A DNA stretch of 64,000 bases from Filomicrobium sp. (GCA_017792465.1 CP051234.1:312606-376605), one strand, 5' to 3'; numbered from the stretch's first letter, positions 40,550-54,027 are shown. The notes: generated from the sequence alone by a model not told the origin. Numbers and translations: made by a program.

Positions 40550-41716
40550 ATGAGAAAGCCAGAACTTCAGGTCGTCGAGGGGGGTGTCATGGATAAGAAA
40601 CAGGCGCTGGAAGCAGCTCTTGCTCAGATAGATAAGAATTTCGGCAAGGGCTCGATCATGCGCCTGGGCGAAAGCAGCCAAGGCCAGGACATCGAAGCCA
40701 TTCCGACCGGCTCGTTGGGGCTTGATCTTGCTCTGGGGATCGGTGGTCTGCCGCGTGGCCGTGTGATCGAAATCTATGGCCCGGAAAGTTCCGGTAAGAC
40801 GACGCTGGCCCTTCATGTAGCCGCTGAGGCGCAAAAGAAGGGCGGGACGTGTGCGTTTGTCGATGCGGAACATGCGCTCGACCCGGTTTATGCCAAGAAG
40901 CTTGGGGTTAAGGTCGAGGATCTTCTCGTTTCTCAGCCTGACACCGGTGAGCAGGCGCTTGAAATTGCCGATACGCTGGTGCGTTCCGGGGCGGTTGATG
41001 TTCTCGTCATTGACTCTGTGGCGGCCCTGACGCCGAGGGCCGAGCTTGAAGGCGAGATGGGTGACAGCCTGCCGGGCTTGCAGGCGCGTTTGATGAGCCA
41101 GGCTCTGCGGAAGCTGACGGGTTCGATCTCCAAATCGCGCGGTATGGTGATCTTCATCAACCAGATCCGCATGAAGATCGGCGTGATGTTTGGTAACCCG
41201 GAGACGACGACGGGCGGCAACGCGCTTAAATTCTATTCGTCTGTGCGGCTTGATATCCGGCGCATCGGCGCCATCAAGGATCGCGATGAGATCATTGGCA
41301 ACCAGACACGCGTCAAGGTCGTCAAAAACAAGGTTGCGCCGCCCTTCAAGCAGATCGAATTCGATATCATGTATGGGGAAGGCATCTCCAAGCTGGGCGA
41401 GTTGATTGACCTGGGCGTCAAAGCCAACATTGTCGAGAAGTCGGGCTCATGGTTCTCCTATGACGGTCAGCGGATCGGTCAGGGGCGGGAAAACGCCAAG
41501 GGGTTTTTGAAGGACAATCCGAAGGTCGCGAATGCGATCGAGCGGGCAATCAGGTCCAATGCCGGGCTGGTTTCCGATCATCTCCTGGTGGAACCGGAAG
41601 AAGACGAGAAAGCTGACACGGGCGAGGATGAGGCAGTTGAATCTGCGCCGGCGGCGACTGAAATTGACGATTCGAAGCAGGCAAGAGGCGGCGGGGCCAA
41701 GCGTATGCGGCGCTAA
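40550..41716 (+). CDS. recA: RecA, recombinase
   Basis: 388 residues. Forms filaments on single-stranded DNA, drives homologous recombination and triggers LexA self-cleavage. Walker [10 protein letters not shown] at residues 77-85; other signatures are [11 protein letters not shown] and [16 protein letters not shown]. The C-terminal tail is acidic ([17 protein letters not shown]), as usual, but ends in a basic KRMRR. ATG 40550 gives the usual alphaproteobacterial length; an in-frame ATG at 40589 with a strong GAGGGGGG also exists, so a second start is possible. Confidence 0.98.
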   Translation: MRKPELQVVEGGVMDKKQALEAALAQIDKNFGKGSIMRLGESSQGQDIEAIPTGSLGLDLALGIGGLPRGRVIEIYGPESSGKTTLALHVAAEAQKKGGTCAFVDAEHALDPVYAKKLGVKVEDLLVSQPDTGEQALEIADTLVRSGAVDVLVIDSVAALTPRAELEGEMGDSLPGLQARLMSQALRKLTGSISKSRGMVIFINQIRMKIGVMFGNPETTTGGNALKFYSSVRLDIRRIGAIKDRDEIIGNQTRVKVVKNKVAPPFKQIEFDIMYGEGISKLGELIDLGVKANIVEKSGSWFSYDGQRIGQGRENAKGFLKDNPKVANAIERAIRSNAGLVSDHLLVEPEEDEKADTGEDEAVESAPAATEIDDSKQARGGGAKRMRR

Positions 41717-42038
41717 TCTGCGTTTCCCGGTCGGCGGCTGCTCGGCGGTGCGCTTGTCGGTCTGTCGTTTGATGCTTTGAATTTGTTGCCGTTTTGGCAG
41801 TTGTTGACTTCTTTGCTCGCTTTCTGGACAGGTGTTCCAGCCGTCGCTAAAAGGGGCGCCGGCTGGAAGCGATGCCGTGATGCGGTGACATTCCGGTTTG
41901 TCGTTGGGTTGCTTAGGCGAGGCATCCTATCCAGTTTTTTGCCGTCGCCCGTTAAGGCCTAGCTTTCGACAGTTGCCCTTTTGGGGTTCGGGTTGGAAGC
42001 TGCTTATCGGAGTGACGGTATCTTGCGCGAGGCAGAGA
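41717..42038. other. recA-alaS intergenic region with a hairpin
   Basis: 322 bp without a gene. TTCCAGCCG (41835-41843) pairs perfectly with CGGCTGGAA (41860-41868) around a 16-base loop; no T-run follows, so it is more likely a leader structure or weak terminator than a clear one. Nothing else was recognised. Confidence 0.45.
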
Positions 42039-44720
42039 ATGACGGGCGTCAATGAGATCCGTAGAGGGTTTCTCGACTATTTCGTAAAGGCGGGCCATAC
42101 CGAAGTGGCTTCTTCGCCGCTCGTTCCGCGCAACGATCCGACACTGCTATTCACCAATGCCGGGATGGTCCAGTTCAAGTCCGTGTTCACCGGACAGGAG
42201 ACGCGGGATTATTCGCGCGCTGTGACCTCGCAGAAGTGCGTGCGCGCCGGCGGCAAACATAACGATCTCGATAACGTCGGCTATACCGCGCGCCATCACA
42301 CCTTTTTTGAAATGCTCGGCAACTTCTCGTTTGGCGATTATTTCAAGGCCGATGCGATCGAACTGGCGTGGACGCTGATCACTAAAGAGTTCGGGCTCGA
42401 TCCCAAGCGATTGCTGGTGACCGTCTATCACGACGACGACGAGGCGTTCGACCTTTGGCAGAAGGTCGCCGGTTTTTCCGACGATAAAATCATCCGGATC
42501 GCGTCTTCGGATAACTTCTGGCAGATGGGCGACACGGGGCCGTGCGGGCCATGTTCTGAAATTTTCTTCGATCACGGCGATCATATTCCTGGTGGACCGC
42601 CGGGCTCGCCTGATGAGGATGGCGACCGCTTCATTGAAATCTGGAACCTCGTTTTCATGCAGTTCGAGCAGGACGAGGAGGGTGACCGGATGTTGTTGCC
42701 CAAGCCGTCTATCGACACCGGGATGGGGTTGGAGCGCATCGCCGCTGTCCTGCAGGGGACGCATGACAACTACGAGACAGATCTCTTCAGAGCATTGATC
42801 GCGGCCTCCGTCGATCTGACGGGTGTCGAAGCCGAAGGTGCGAACAAAGCCAGTCACCGTGTGATTGCCGATCATCTGCGCTCGACGTCATTCCTGATCG
42901 CCGATGGCGTTCTGCCGGGCAACGAGGGGCGTGGGTATGTGTTGCGGCGGATCATGCGCCGAGCGATGCGTCACGCTCATTTGTTGGGCGCGCGCGAACC
43001 GTTGATGTACCGGCTTGTGCCTGCACTTCTTCGCCAGATGGGCGACACTTATACCGAGCTTGGCCGCGCGTCGGCCCTCATCACCGAGACATTGCATCTG
43101 GAAGAAACGCGTTTCCGCAAGACGCTTGAAAAGGGCCTCGTGTTGCTGGGTGATGCAACCGAAGGCATGGCATCGGGAGATGTCCTGGCTGGCGACGTCG
43201 CGTTCAAACTCTACGACACTTACGGCTTCCCGCTTGACCTCACCGAAGACGCGCTTCGTGCGCGCGGGGTCAGCGTCGACAAGGCCGGTTTCGACCAGTC
43301 GATGGAAAAGCAGAAGGCGGAGGCCCGCAAAGCTTGGCGGGGTTCGGGCGATGCTGCGCAGGAGACCGTCTGGTACGAATTGCGCGACAGCATCGGCGCC
43401 ACCGATTTTCTGGGTTATGACACCGACACGGCGGAAGCTGAGATCCGGGCCATTGTGCGCGACGGCAAGCCGGTGAAATCGCTCAAGGCTGGCGAAGACG
43501 CCCAGCTCGTTTTCAACCAGACGCCGTATTATGGAGAGTCCGGCGGGCAGGTCGGGGATACCGGCGTTGTTCGGATCGGCGATAAGGCGACGTTTGTCGT
43601 CACCGACACCTTGAAGAAGGTCGGCGATCTTTTTGTTCACTATGGGCGATGTGAAAAAGGCCGCTTGAAGGTCGGAGACGCCGTTGAGCTCGGCGTCGAT
43701 CGATCGCGGCGCTCGGCGATCCGGGCCAACCATTCGGCGACCCACCTTGTGCACGAAGCGCTGCGCGAAGTTCTTGGAACGCACGTCGCGCAGAAGGGGT
43801 CGCTGGTTGCGCCCGACCGGTTGCGCTTCGACTTCTCGCACCCCAAGCCGATGTCGCCAGAGGAAGTCAGCCAGGTCGAGCAACTTGCCAACGAGATCAT
43901 CACCGAGAACGGCCAGGTGACGACCCGGCTTATGGAAATCGATGAAGCCATGGAGTCCGGTGCTATGGCCTTGTTCGGGGAAAAGTACGGTGACGAGGTG
44001 CGCGTCGTTTCCATGGGTGATGCGCGGCCAACGAGCGTCAGCGCTGACGGAAAGCGAAAGGCGGCGTGGTCGCTCGAACTGTGCGGTGGAACGCACGTGG
44101 CGCGGACCGGAGACATTGGCGTCGTGCACATTGTCGGCGAGAGCGCGAGCGCCAGTGGCGTTCGGCGCATCGAGGCGCTGACGGCGGAAGCTGCAAGAGC
44201 GTATCTCGCCGAGCAGGATAGTCGTGTGCGCGAAGCTGCGTCGTTGTTGCGGACGCGGCCGGAAGATGTCGTCGATCGCGTAAAATCCCTGCTTGAAGAG
44301 AAGAAAGCACTTGAGCGTCAGCTGGCAGATGCCAAGCGCAGTGCTGCGATGGGTGGCGGTGGTACTGCCGGTGCCGGTGACTCGATCAAGACCGTGGGAG
44401 CGGTCAAGATGTTCGCGCGGAAGGTTGAGGGATTGAACCCGAAAGATCTGCGCGGTCTTGTCGATCAGGGCAAGAAGGAAGTCGGCTCGGGTGTGGTCGC
44501 GATTGTCGGCGTCACCGAAGACGGCAAGGCCGGTTTGGCCGTTGGCGTGACGGAAGACCTTGTCGGATCCTACAGCGCCGTCGATCTCGTACGTGCCGGT
44601 TCCGCTGCTCTTGGTGGCAAAGGCGGTGGCGGCCGCCCTGACATGGCGCAGGCCGGTGGGCCGGACGGTGCAAAGGCGGACGATGCGCTGAGCGCGATCG
44701 AGGCAGCGCTGTCGGGCTGA
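42039..44720 (+). CDS. alaS: AlaS, alanyl-tRNA synthetase
   Basis: 893 residues from the ATG at 42039 (GAGG 6 bp upstream); the longer open frame from 41898 has no family support. Class II synthetase: catalytic domain 1-240 ([35 protein letters not shown]), tRNA-binding middle, editing domain with [13 protein letters not shown] near residue 565 and the CGGTH zinc motif near residue 680. A coiled coil and DHHA1 C-terminal domain end in a Gly/Ala-rich tail. All elements are present. Confidence 0.98.
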   Translation: MTGVNEIRRGFLDYFVKAGHTEVASSPLVPRNDPTLLFTNAGMVQFKSVFTGQETRDYSRAVTSQKCVRAGGKHNDLDNVGYTARHHTFFEMLGNFSFGDYFKADAIELAWTLITKEFGLDPKRLLVTVYHDDDEAFDLWQKVAGFSDDKIIRIASSDNFWQMGDTGPCGPCSEIFFDHGDHIPGGPPGSPDEDGDRFIEIWNLVFMQFEQDEEGDRMLLPKPSIDTGMGLERIAAVLQGTHDNYETDLFRALIAASVDLTGVEAEGANKASHRVIADHLRSTSFLIADGVLPGNEGRGYVLRRIMRRAMRHAHLLGAREPLMYRLVPALLRQMGDTYTELGRASALITETLHLEETRFRKTLEKGLVLLGDATEGMASGDVLAGDVAFKLYDTYGFPLDLTEDALRARGVSVDKAGFDQSMEKQKAEARKAWRGSGDAAQETVWYELRDSIGATDFLGYDTDTAEAEIRAIVRDGKPVKSLKAGEDAQLVFNQTPYYGESGGQVGDTGVVRIGDKATFVVTDTLKKVGDLFVHYGRCEKGRLKVGDAVELGVDRSRRSAIRANHSATHLVHEALREVLGTHVAQKGSLVAPDRLRFDFSHPKPMSPEEVSQVEQLANEIITENGQVTTRLMEIDEAMESGAMALFGEKYGDEVRVVSMGDARPTSVSADGKRKAAWSLELCGGTHVARTGDIGVVHIVGESASASGVRRIEALTAEAARAYLAEQDSRVREAASLLRTRPEDVVDRVKSLLEEKKALERQLADAKRSAAMGGGGTAGAGDSIKTVGAVKMFARKVEGLNPKDLRGLVDQGKKEVGSGVVAIVGVTEDGKAGLAVGVTEDLVGSYSAVDLVRAGSAALGGKGGGGRPDMAQAGGPDGAKADDALSAIEAALSG

Positions 44721-44888
44721 GCCGGTCTTTGCGCAGTCTGCTCTCTGAAATTTCTAGTGGTGGTGACCGACCGGCTCCATTGGTGCGGTGAGCGTCGACT
44801 TCGGCCGGTCGCGCCTCATCGACGCCGCAATTTCCTTTGCCTTTCGATTTCCGGAAATGGGGACATTGTTTCAAGGGGTTGATTGGGT

Positions 44889-45677
44889 ATGGATAGCGTC
44901 AAGCGCCGCACGGATGCCGTTTCGCAAGAGACGAACGAGATCGCTCAAAATACGACGATGGCCGGCGGTGGGCGAAGCTTCGGGTCAAGCATTGGCGGGG
45001 TGTTGACCGGGTTAGCGTCGGTTGTGGCGCTGATGTTTTCGGCGGTCAGCCTCTATCATAGCGTGCTCAAGCAGCCCGAACTTGAGGCGCACGTTTCCCA
45101 GGTCGTGCATTACACGCGCGATGGTGGCGGAGATGAAGAAGTTTTCGCCATCCCACTGACGATTGCGAACCATGGTGCGCGCGACGGAACGGTTCTCGAT
45201 CTCGAACTGGACGTTTCCACTGCAGATGGTGAGAGCAGCAAAGTCTTCTATTCGGCCTATACTGTCGATGGCGCCTATTTCGTTCCGCCGCCGCGGTTCA
45301 ACGTGCAGGAGCGGCGCTTCGAGCGCGTCGATCGACCAAAAACTCCGTTCGCGCCGATCGCGGTTGCCGGTCGCAGCAGCTATTCGGGAACGCTGCTGTT
45401 TTATCGCAAAGGCAAGGTCTTCCCGAAGATCGTCACCGCAAAAGGTGATTTTAAACTGCGCCTGAAGATGAACACGCAGCTTGATCGCAGTCTGGGCGTG
45501 CTTGATCAGATGCTTGCCAAGGACGTCAGTCCCATCGAGTTCGTCGTCAACCTTCCGTATTTTTCAAACCAGACCGTCGATCGCGGCGGGTCGCACGTGC
45601 TCAAGGACGTTCAATGGGCGAAGTCGGCTGACGCGGAGTCCGCTGAGCCCGATGCTGCTGCCACGCCGGACAAGTAA
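44889..45677 (+). CDS. Single-span membrane-anchored protein of unknown function
   Basis: 262 residues from the ATG at 44889; a TTG at 44883 sits at better spacing from AAGGGG and is an alternative. One hydrophobic segment (about residues 35-58) follows a short polar N-terminus. The remainder, about 200 residues, is predicted extracytoplasmic and beta-rich, with no cysteine motif. The C-terminus is acidic and low-complexity. I do not recognise the family. It follows alaS on the same strand. Confidence 0.7.
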   Translation: MDSVKRRTDAVSQETNEIAQNTTMAGGGRSFGSSIGGVLTGLASVVALMFSAVSLYHSVLKQPELEAHVSQVVHYTRDGGGDEEVFAIPLTIANHGARDGTVLDLELDVSTADGESSKVFYSAYTVDGAYFVPPPRFNVQERRFERVDRPKTPFAPIAVAGRSSYSGTLLFYRKGKVFPKIVTAKGDFKLRLKMNTQLDRSLGVLDQMLAKDVSPIEFVVNLPYFSNQTVDRGGSHVLKDVQWAKSADAESAEPDAAATPDK

Positions 45678-45747
45678 GGACCAGGCTTGCACGCGCTTCC
45701 AGTCCAACGAGCTTGCTAGATTCAAGCTGCGCAGATGGAAAAAGAAG

Positions 45748-45777
45748 AACCGGCAATCTTTAAAAAGAATGCCGGTT
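45748..45777. terminator. Bidirectional terminator
   Basis: AACCGGCA (45748-45755) pairs with TGCCGGTT (45770-45777), with an inner TCTT/AAGA stem. On - it is followed by CTTCTTTTTCC, on + by TAATTCC. Lies between convergent genes. Confidence 0.75.
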
Positions 45778-45837
45778 TAATTCCAATACATATTCAAGCC
45801 AAGTCTCGAAATGGCTTTCCGTCTGCCTTGTCGCGGT

Positions 45838-46422
45838 TCAGCGATTGAGCGCGACGATCAGAGCTTTGGCGTTGCCACCATTCTCGTTGATGTAATTTTC
45901 GAAGAGCCTTTTGAGCTGTTCGCGTCCCCAAAAACCGAGCACCGAAACGTCGCCGACTTTGTAGGTGCCGCCGCGGCGAATGAGCCACCAGCGAACGTCG
46001 TAGCCGGTGCCGTCCGTCATCGTGACGACGCTGTCGACGTAGACGCCTGAGCGCGTTTCTTTGGTTTGCGAAACCATGACGGCATTGCGCACATCGTATT
46101 TTGGTGCCTGGGATGCGCCGTAACGGGCCAGGAAGCCGATCATGCCGGAATAGTAGGGCTGGCGGTCGCTGCGCGAGAGTGTGTTGACGTAGCTACCGAG
46201 CGAATAAAGTCCGATGCTTGGCAGGTCGGCATATTTATTCAGGACGCGGGCAAAATCGCCGGCGGTGCCGGAGCGGGACGCTGCGATCAATTCATTGGCC
46301 GCGCGTTGCATGAATTGAACCGGGCGCTCGCCAGCTTGGGCTGCGCCGGGGATCGTGAAAGCGGCGCTGACAGACATCAAGACTGCTGCGAGCAACGGGC
46401 GTATTAGGCCGGCTTGGATCAT
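45838..46422 (-). CDS. MlaC-family phospholipid-binding periplasmic protein
   Basis: 194 residues from the ATG at 46422 (GGAG 7 bp upstream); the upstream ATG at 46476 is less likely. A signal peptide ends near GAAQAGE. The mature protein matches the MlaC/Ttg2D group: LNKYADLPSIGLYSLGSYVNTL, then YDVRNAVMVSQTKETRSGVYVDS and the closing VGDVSVLGFWGREQLKRLF. MlaC carries phospholipids between outer and inner membrane in E. coli. No mlaFEDB genes are adjacent, so this is a solitary copy, possibly with another ligand such as hopanoids; that is speculation. Confidence 0.82.
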   Translation of the reverse strand: MIQAGLIRPLLAAVLMSVSAAFTIPGAAQAGERPVQFMQRAANELIAASRSGTAGDFARVLNKYADLPSIGLYSLGSYVNTLSRSDRQPYYSGMIGFLARYGASQAPKYDVRNAVMVSQTKETRSGVYVDSVVTMTDGTGYDVRWWLIRRGGTYKVGDVSVLGFWGREQLKRLFENYINENGGNAKALIVALNR

Positions 46423-46671
46423 CGTTAACTCCGAGGCGGATCGAATGCGAATGGCCTTTATCGCGGCTTTTGGCATTCATTCTGGCTGCACTATCACCAT
46501 GACAGGCACGTTTCGTCAAAGGCGGAAACAGACCTTCAAGCGAAGGAGTGTGTCCGGAATGTCTTGCCTGGAGCTTTACGTTCGTTCGATGGCGAGTTGT
46601 GGGCAGGATGAGAAAAGCTGCTGAATAACTTAGAGACAAAGAGCAGCAGGCGGTTCTGGATGGTCTGCGTT

Positions 46672-47349
46672 TCAGCTTCTAAGTGCTTCGGCTGGCTGCA
46701 TAAAAGTCGATTGCGGAAGCTGTAATTGCTTGTGGCGACGGTGCATCAGACCGGCCGGGAGGACGGGTGTCCCAAGCTTGGCGGACAGGCCGTCTGTCTC
46801 GTTCTGGCTGATGGTTTCGTCCATTGCTAAAAGCAAGCATTTGGTGCTCTGCGGGTGGACCAGGATTAATTCCTGACGCGTGCCGGAAATGCTGGTCCGA
46901 ATGTGGTGAGAAATTCCCTCGAAATCGCTCAACGGCAGTCTCCAGGCGTTGTGTCCGATCAGCGTTTTTTCCGAGACTTCGACGTTTCCGCCAGCGATCC
47001 TGATGGTCTGGCTTCGGCCCATCCGGCTGAAAGCCCTCATGGCGGGAATGCCGAACATCACAATCCAGATGGCGACACCAGCAAAGGCGAATGCGGCTCT
47101 GGCTGGCGCATCGGAAAAGCGGTCCAGCATTGCGGGCTGGGCTATCGCTTCTGCGGCGATGATTAAGAGCGGGGCCATGACAACGACGAGGCTTGCGATC
47201 AACAAGGCGCCCTGTACCAGACCGCTCAATCCGTTTGCCCGCTGGTGGCAGGCGAAGTCTGCATTCGGCTGGTCATCGATGGCGACATGGGTGGAGATGG
47301 CTTGGATGCGCATTAGCTCGTTTGCTCTGCCATTGGGAAAAGGAGCCAT
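46672..47349 (-). CDS. Two-TM membrane protein of unknown function
   Basis: 225 residues from the ATG at 47349; an ATG at 47313 in frame is an alternative, and neither has a strong ribosome binding site. Hydrophobic segments lie at about 41-67 and 86-105. The following 110 residues (QTIRIAGGNVEVSEKTLIG, then LPLSDFEGISHHI) look like a bacterial PH-like beta domain, an assignment by eye only. It is divergent from the methionine operon. Confidence 0.65.
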   Translation of the reverse strand: MAPFPNGRANELMRIQAISTHVAIDDQPNADFACHQRANGLSGLVQGALLIASLVVVMAPLLIIAAEAIAQPAMLDRFSDAPARAAFAFAGVAIWIVMFGIPAMRAFSRMGRSQTIRIAGGNVEVSEKTLIGHNAWRLPLSDFEGISHHIRTSISGTRQELILVHPQSTKCLLLAMDETISQNETDGLSAKLGTPVLPAGLMHRRHKQLQLPQSTFMQPAEALRS

Positions 47350-47464
47350 ACGCTATCGCCCGGATGGTTAAGAAGTTATTGGCATCGTTATTCTTTTTGA
47401 AACACGTGTGGAACTTCTGGGGGCGTGTGGCCGGTATGTTGAGCGGTCTTGTCAGAAATTTCCC

Positions 47465-47492
47465 TTGACACATAAAGATATCTTTATATCTA
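47465..47492 (+). promoter_or_regulatory. Methionine-operon promoter with a 16-bp operator palindrome
   Basis: A consensus -35 TTGACA (47465-47470) is followed by the perfect palindrome ATAAAGATATCTTTAT (47472-47487), which occupies the spacer and runs into an AT-rich -10 (about 47485-47492). The ATG of the ArsR-type regulator is 8 bp further, so the leader is very short. The position means that a bound repressor would block RNA polymerase. Likely bound by the regulator encoded next (SahR-like), which is inference. Confidence 0.75.
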
Positions 47493-47500
47493 CTCCGCGA

Positions 47501-48547
47501 ATGAGCCAACCGTTCGAAAATAGCGACGTATTTTCCAGCAGTGAGCTTGTCAGCGTGCTCAAAGCCGCTGCCGAGCCGACGCGGTTGCGTATTTTGCTGT
47601 TGCTGAGGGCGGGCGAACTCAACGTCAAGGATTTGATGCAGATCCTCAGGCAAAGCCAGCCGCGCTTAAGCCGGCATCTTAAGTTGATGTTCGAAGCTGG
47701 ATTGCTGGAGCGGTTTCGCGAGGGGAGCTGGGTTTATTTCCGCTTGTCGGAGCAGCTGCGATTTGGACGCCTGGCGCGTGCGCTGTCTGATTTTGCCGAC
47801 CTCAACGACCCCTTGTTTGCGCGCGATGCTGAGCGATTCGAGGCCCTGAAGAAGGACCGGCAGGACGCAGCGCAAGCGTATTTTGAAGAGCATGCAGGGG
47901 AATGGGATCGCATCCGCTCGCTTCATGTCGCCGATGACAATGTCGAGCGCGCGATGCTGGAAGCGTTGGGCGATGAACGGTTCGATTTGCTTGTCGACCT
48001 TGGGACCGGCACGGGGCGGACTTTGGAATTGTTCGCCAAGCTCTATCGGCGTGCGATCGGGTTCGATGTCAACCAATCGATGCTGTCGTATGCGCGGGCC
48101 AAATTGTCGGAAGCCGGTGTCGATAACGCTCAGGTGCGTCAGGGTGATATCTACAACCTGAGTTTAGAGGCGGACGAAGCCGACGTCGTGGTGATGCATC
48201 AGGTAATGCACTTCCTGGCGGACCCGGCGCCGGTTCTGAGCGAAGCGGCGCGTTGCTTGAAGCCGGGTGGACGGTTGTTGATCGTCGACTTCGCGCCGCA
48301 CGAGATGGATTTCCTGCGCGATGTCTATGCCCACGAACGGTTGGGCTTTGCTGATGAACAAGTCAGTGAATGGCTGCGCCGGGCGGGCCTCGATTTGGTG
48401 GACACCATTCCGATGGCGCCGCAGGACGGGTCGGAAGACCGATTGACTGTGATGATTTGGCTGGCGGCAAAGCCGCAGCCTGAGACGGCGTTGGAAGCAT
48501 CCGAAAAGCGGCGGGCTTCCGGCAGCCAGGTACTTGAGGAGATTTGA
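47501..48547 (+). CDS. ArsR-type regulator fused to a SAM-dependent methyltransferase domain (SahR-like)
   Basis: 348 residues from the ATG at 47501. Residues about 10-95 are an ArsR-type winged helix (AEPTRLRILLLL, then QSQPRLSRHLKLMFEAGLL). Residues about 140-330 are a class I methyltransferase-like domain (motif I LLVDLGTGTGRTLELF, LKPGGRLLIVDF). Proteins of this layout precede metF in rhizobia, and SahR-type ArsR regulators are known to control the methionine cycle in response to S-adenosylhomocysteine. The fused domain could bind SAH or SAM as a sensor instead of methylating. First gene of the metF-metH operon; metF starts 4 bp after its stop. Confidence 0.85.
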   Translation: MSQPFENSDVFSSSELVSVLKAAAEPTRLRILLLLRAGELNVKDLMQILRQSQPRLSRHLKLMFEAGLLERFREGSWVYFRLSEQLRFGRLARALSDFADLNDPLFARDAERFEALKKDRQDAAQAYFEEHAGEWDRIRSLHVADDNVERAMLEALGDERFDLLVDLGTGTGRTLELFAKLYRRAIGFDVNQSMLSYARAKLSEAGVDNAQVRQGDIYNLSLEADEADVVVMHQVMHFLADPAPVLSEAARCLKPGGRLLIVDFAPHEMDFLRDVYAHERLGFADEQVSEWLRRAGLDLVDTIPMAPQDGSEDRLTVMIWLAAKPQPETALEASEKRRASGSQVLEEI

Positions 48548-48551
48548 GGCT

Positions 48552-49460
48552 ATGGAACGCAAAAGCAGGCTTCTGGGTGAAGGCGAGATCGAGGTTTCGT
48601 TCGAGTTTTTCCCACCCAAGACGCCAGCCATGGAAGAGACGCTGTGGGCTTCGATCCACCGCCTTGAACCGATGCATCCGGAATTCGTGTCGGTCACGTA
48701 CGGTGCCGGCGGGTCGACGCGTGAGCGCACCCACAACACCGTTTCGCGTCTTGTCAAAGAGACGGACATGAAGCCGGCGGCGCATTTGACGTGCGTCGAT
48801 GCCACCAAGGATGAAGTCAACGAAGTCGCGCGCGCGTATTGGGATGCGGGAGTGCGCCATATCGTGGCGTTGCGCGGCGATCCACCTTCGGGCGCGGGCG
48901 AGCGCTATGTGCCGACACCGGGTGGCTATGCAAACGCGGCGGAATTGACGAAGGGTCTGAAAGAGATCGCGCCGTTTGAGATTTCGGTGGCAGGCTATCC
49001 GGAGATGCATCCCGATAGCGCCAACCTTGAAACCGATCTCGATAACCTCAAGGCCAAGGTCGATAACGGGGCTGATCGCATCATCACGCAGTTCGTGTTC
49101 GACCAGGATATCTATTTGAGGTTTCTGGAGCGGGTCCGTGCGGCAGGCATCTGGGTACCGATAACGCCGGGGATTATCCCGATCCATAACTTCCCGCAGG
49201 TGTCGAACTTTGCGCGCAAGACCGGGGCGACGATTCCGGCCTGGCTTGAGCGTCGCTTCGAAGGCCTGGAGAAAGACCCAGGCACGACGCACCTGGTGGC
49301 GGCTGCCATGGCAACTGAGCAGGTGATGCATCTGGCTGACAACGGCGTGAAGCAGTTCCACTTCTATACGCTCAACCGTGCGGACCTCGTTTATGCGATC
49401 TGCCACATGCTTGGCATCCGCCCGACAACGGATGGCGATACGCGTGCAGACGCTGCCTAA
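48552..49460 (+). CDS. metF: MetF, 5,10-methylenetetrahydrofolate reductase
   Basis: 302 residues from the ATG at 48552. FAD-dependent TIM barrel that makes 5-methyltetrahydrofolate for MetH. Signatures: [18 protein letters not shown] near residue 14, [21 protein letters not shown] and [14 protein letters not shown]. Lies directly after the regulator gene (4-bp gap) and before the metH halves (68 bp), so it is part of one methionine operon. Confidence 0.97.
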   Translation: MERKSRLLGEGEIEVSFEFFPPKTPAMEETLWASIHRLEPMHPEFVSVTYGAGGSTRERTHNTVSRLVKETDMKPAAHLTCVDATKDEVNEVARAYWDAGVRHIVALRGDPPSGAGERYVPTPGGYANAAELTKGLKEIAPFEISVAGYPEMHPDSANLETDLDNLKAKVDNGADRIITQFVFDQDIYLRFLERVRAAGIWVPITPGIIPIHNFPQVSNFARKTGATIPAWLERRFEGLEKDPGTTHLVAAAMATEQVMHLADNGVKQFHFYTLNRADLVYAICHMLGIRPTTDGDTRADAA

Positions 49461-49528
49461 AGCGACTCAACCATCAAACATTGCCTCCGCTCGACGCCTG
49501 CGGACGGCTAACCTCTATTGAGAGTGCT

Positions 49529-50590
49529 ATGAGAAGAAAACCGAGTTGGGACCAACTGCACGCGGCCGCCAAGGAACGTATCCTCATCATCGACGGCGCG
49601 ATGGGCACGATGATCCAGAAGCGCAAGCCAACCGAAGCCGATTATCGCGGCGAACGGTTTGCCGATTGGAAGAGTGATGTCCAGGGCAACAACGATCTAC
49701 TGTGTCTGACGCAACCGAAAATGATCCAGGAAATCCATGAGGAGTATCTGGAGGCCGGTGCGGATCTGATCGAAACCAACACGTTCAACGCCCAGCGCAT
49801 TTCCATGGCCGATTATCACATGGAAGAGCTCGCTTATGAGATCAACGTCGAGGCTGCGAAGCTGGCGCGAGCGGCGGCCGATAAATACACCGCCAAGACG
49901 CCTGACAAGCCGCGCTTTGTTTGTGGGGCTGTCGGCCCGACCAACCGGACGGCGTCGATCTCTCCAGACGTCAACAATCCCGGCTTCCGCAATACCGATT
50001 TTGACGAACTGCGGGCTGCTTATTCCGAGCAGGTCCGCGGCCTTGTCACAGGCGGCGCCGACATCATCATGATCGAAACAATCTTCGACACTTTGAACGC
50101 CAAGGCCGCAGGCTTTGCGACGCTGGAAGTTTTCGAAGAGATGGACCTTGAGTTGCCGATCATGATTTCGGGGACGATCACGGACCGCTCGGGGCGGACG
50201 TTGTCGGGCCAGACGGCGGAAGCCTTCTGGTACTCGATGCGGCATCTGAAGCCGTTCTCGATCGGGCTCAACTGCGCGCTGGGTGCCGAGCTGATGCGTC
50301 CGCACGTTGCCGATCTTTCGCATATCGCGGATGTCTACGTCTCGGCTTATCCGAATGCGGGTCTGCCGAACGAGATGGGCGAATACGATGAGACGCCGCA
50401 CGACATGTCGTGCCAGATCGAGCCGTGGGCGGAAGACGGTCTGTTGAACATCGTTGGCGGCTGCTGCGGGTCGACGCCCGATCACATCAAGCACATCCGC
50501 GAGCATGTTGAAAAATTCAAGCCGCGGGTGCCGCCGAAGATCGCACCGAAGATGCGTCTCTCAGGGCTGGAGCCGTTCGTAGCGGGGTGA
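49529..50590 (+). CDS. metH: MetH N-terminal half: homocysteine S-methyltransferase module
   Basis: 353 residues from the ATG at 49529. This is the homocysteine-binding TIM barrel only. Zinc ligands are C249 (GLNCALG), C312 and C313 (VGGCCGST), matching the spacing of the three cysteines in E. coli Met[11 protein letters not shown] lies near residue 20. It stops where E. coli MetH would continue into the folate domain, with an intact stop codon. The rest of the enzyme is encoded at 51334, after a methyltransferase gene, so a working synthase needs both polypeptides. Confidence 0.95.
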   Translation: MRRKPSWDQLHAAAKERILIIDGAMGTMIQKRKPTEADYRGERFADWKSDVQGNNDLLCLTQPKMIQEIHEEYLEAGADLIETNTFNAQRISMADYHMEELAYEINVEAAKLARAAADKYTAKTPDKPRFVCGAVGPTNRTASISPDVNNPGFRNTDFDELRAAYSEQVRGLVTGGADIIMIETIFDTLNAKAAGFATLEVFEEMDLELPIMISGTITDRSGRTLSGQTAEAFWYSMRHLKPFSIGLNCALGAELMRPHVADLSHIADVYVSAYPNAGLPNEMGEYDETPHDMSCQIEPWAEDGLLNIVGGCCGSTPDHIKHIREHVEKFKPRVPPKIAPKMRLSGLEPFVAG

Positions 50591-50594
50591 ATGA

Positions 50595-51287
50595 ATGTCG
50601 ACGTTGGAGTTCAAGGATCAAAAGCTGCCATCGCTTGATCATTATGCGACCCTGGCTGAGAAGTTCATTCCGGCGAGGCATGCAATCTTCACGACCATCG
50701 AGGCTGCCTTTGTCGAGTTGCTCGAATCTCGGCCAGCGAAGGTGTTGGTTGTTGGTGCCGGCGGCGGCGAGGAAATTGTTCGGCTGGGCCAGAAGAACCA
50801 GTCTTGGAGTTTCGTGGGTGTCGATACCTACGAGCCGATGATCGAGCTTGCCCACAAGCGCATTTCCGCAAATGCGCCCCAGGCGAACTATGAGCTTGCG
50901 GCGATACCTCTGGCGGATCTTGAGGAGACAGACTTCGACGCGGCGACCTGCATTCTGACAGCCCATTTCGTGCCGGACGACGGAAGCAAGCTCGCATTGT
51001 TCAAGGACATCCGGGCGCGCCTTAAGCCGGGAGCGCCGCTCGCGATCGTTGACGGTGTGGGAACTTCGGGTGAGCCCCGCACCGAACTCTTGCGCCGGTT
51101 CTGGAAGCAGCATGCGCTTCTCAACGGTGCAGATCCCGAGATGGTGGAAAGTAACGCAGAGAATTTTCGCAAAGTCGCTGTCGTGTCGACTGAGCGTGAG
51201 TTGGAGCTGCTCGCGGAGGCAGGGTTCTCTGACCTTCAACCGATATTCAAGGCGTTGGCCATCGAAGGTTGGCTTGCCTTTGCTTGA
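50595..51287 (+). CDS. Class I SAM-dependent methyltransferase between the metH halves
   Basis: 230 residues; the ATG at 50595 is 4 bp after the first metH stop. Motif I is VLVVGAGGGEE near residue 50, with an acidic residue in VGVDTYEP (motif II) and LKPGAPLAIVDG later, typical of the class I fold. Substrate unknown. It is distinct from the domain fused to the regulator. Its place inside the metH locus suggests a link to methyl-group flow or to SAM supply, but that is inference. Confidence 0.85.
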   Translation: MSTLEFKDQKLPSLDHYATLAEKFIPARHAIFTTIEAAFVELLESRPAKVLVVGAGGGEEIVRLGQKNQSWSFVGVDTYEPMIELAHKRISANAPQANYELAAIPLADLEETDFDAATCILTAHFVPDDGSKLALFKDIRARLKPGAPLAIVDGVGTSGEPRTELLRRFWKQHALLNGADPEMVESNAENFRKVAVVSTERELELLAEAGFSDLQPIFKALAIEGWLAFA

Positions 51288-51333
51288 GAGGCGCATCGCG
51301 CCCCAAGCCACACCAAAACGGGAATAGAGAGAT

Positions 51334-54027
<2,694 letters not shown>

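Noticed and set aside
42888-44129. Open frame of 413 codons on the - strand
   Set aside because: Antisense to alaS with no signature of its own.
46355-46624. 89-codon + strand frame across the mlaC-like start
   Set aside because: Antisense to a gene with a clear signal peptide and ribosome binding site.
47360-47500. SAM or SAH riboswitch before the methionine operon
   Set aside because: The leader between promoter and ATG is only a few bases, too short for a riboswitch; a palindromic operator explains control better.
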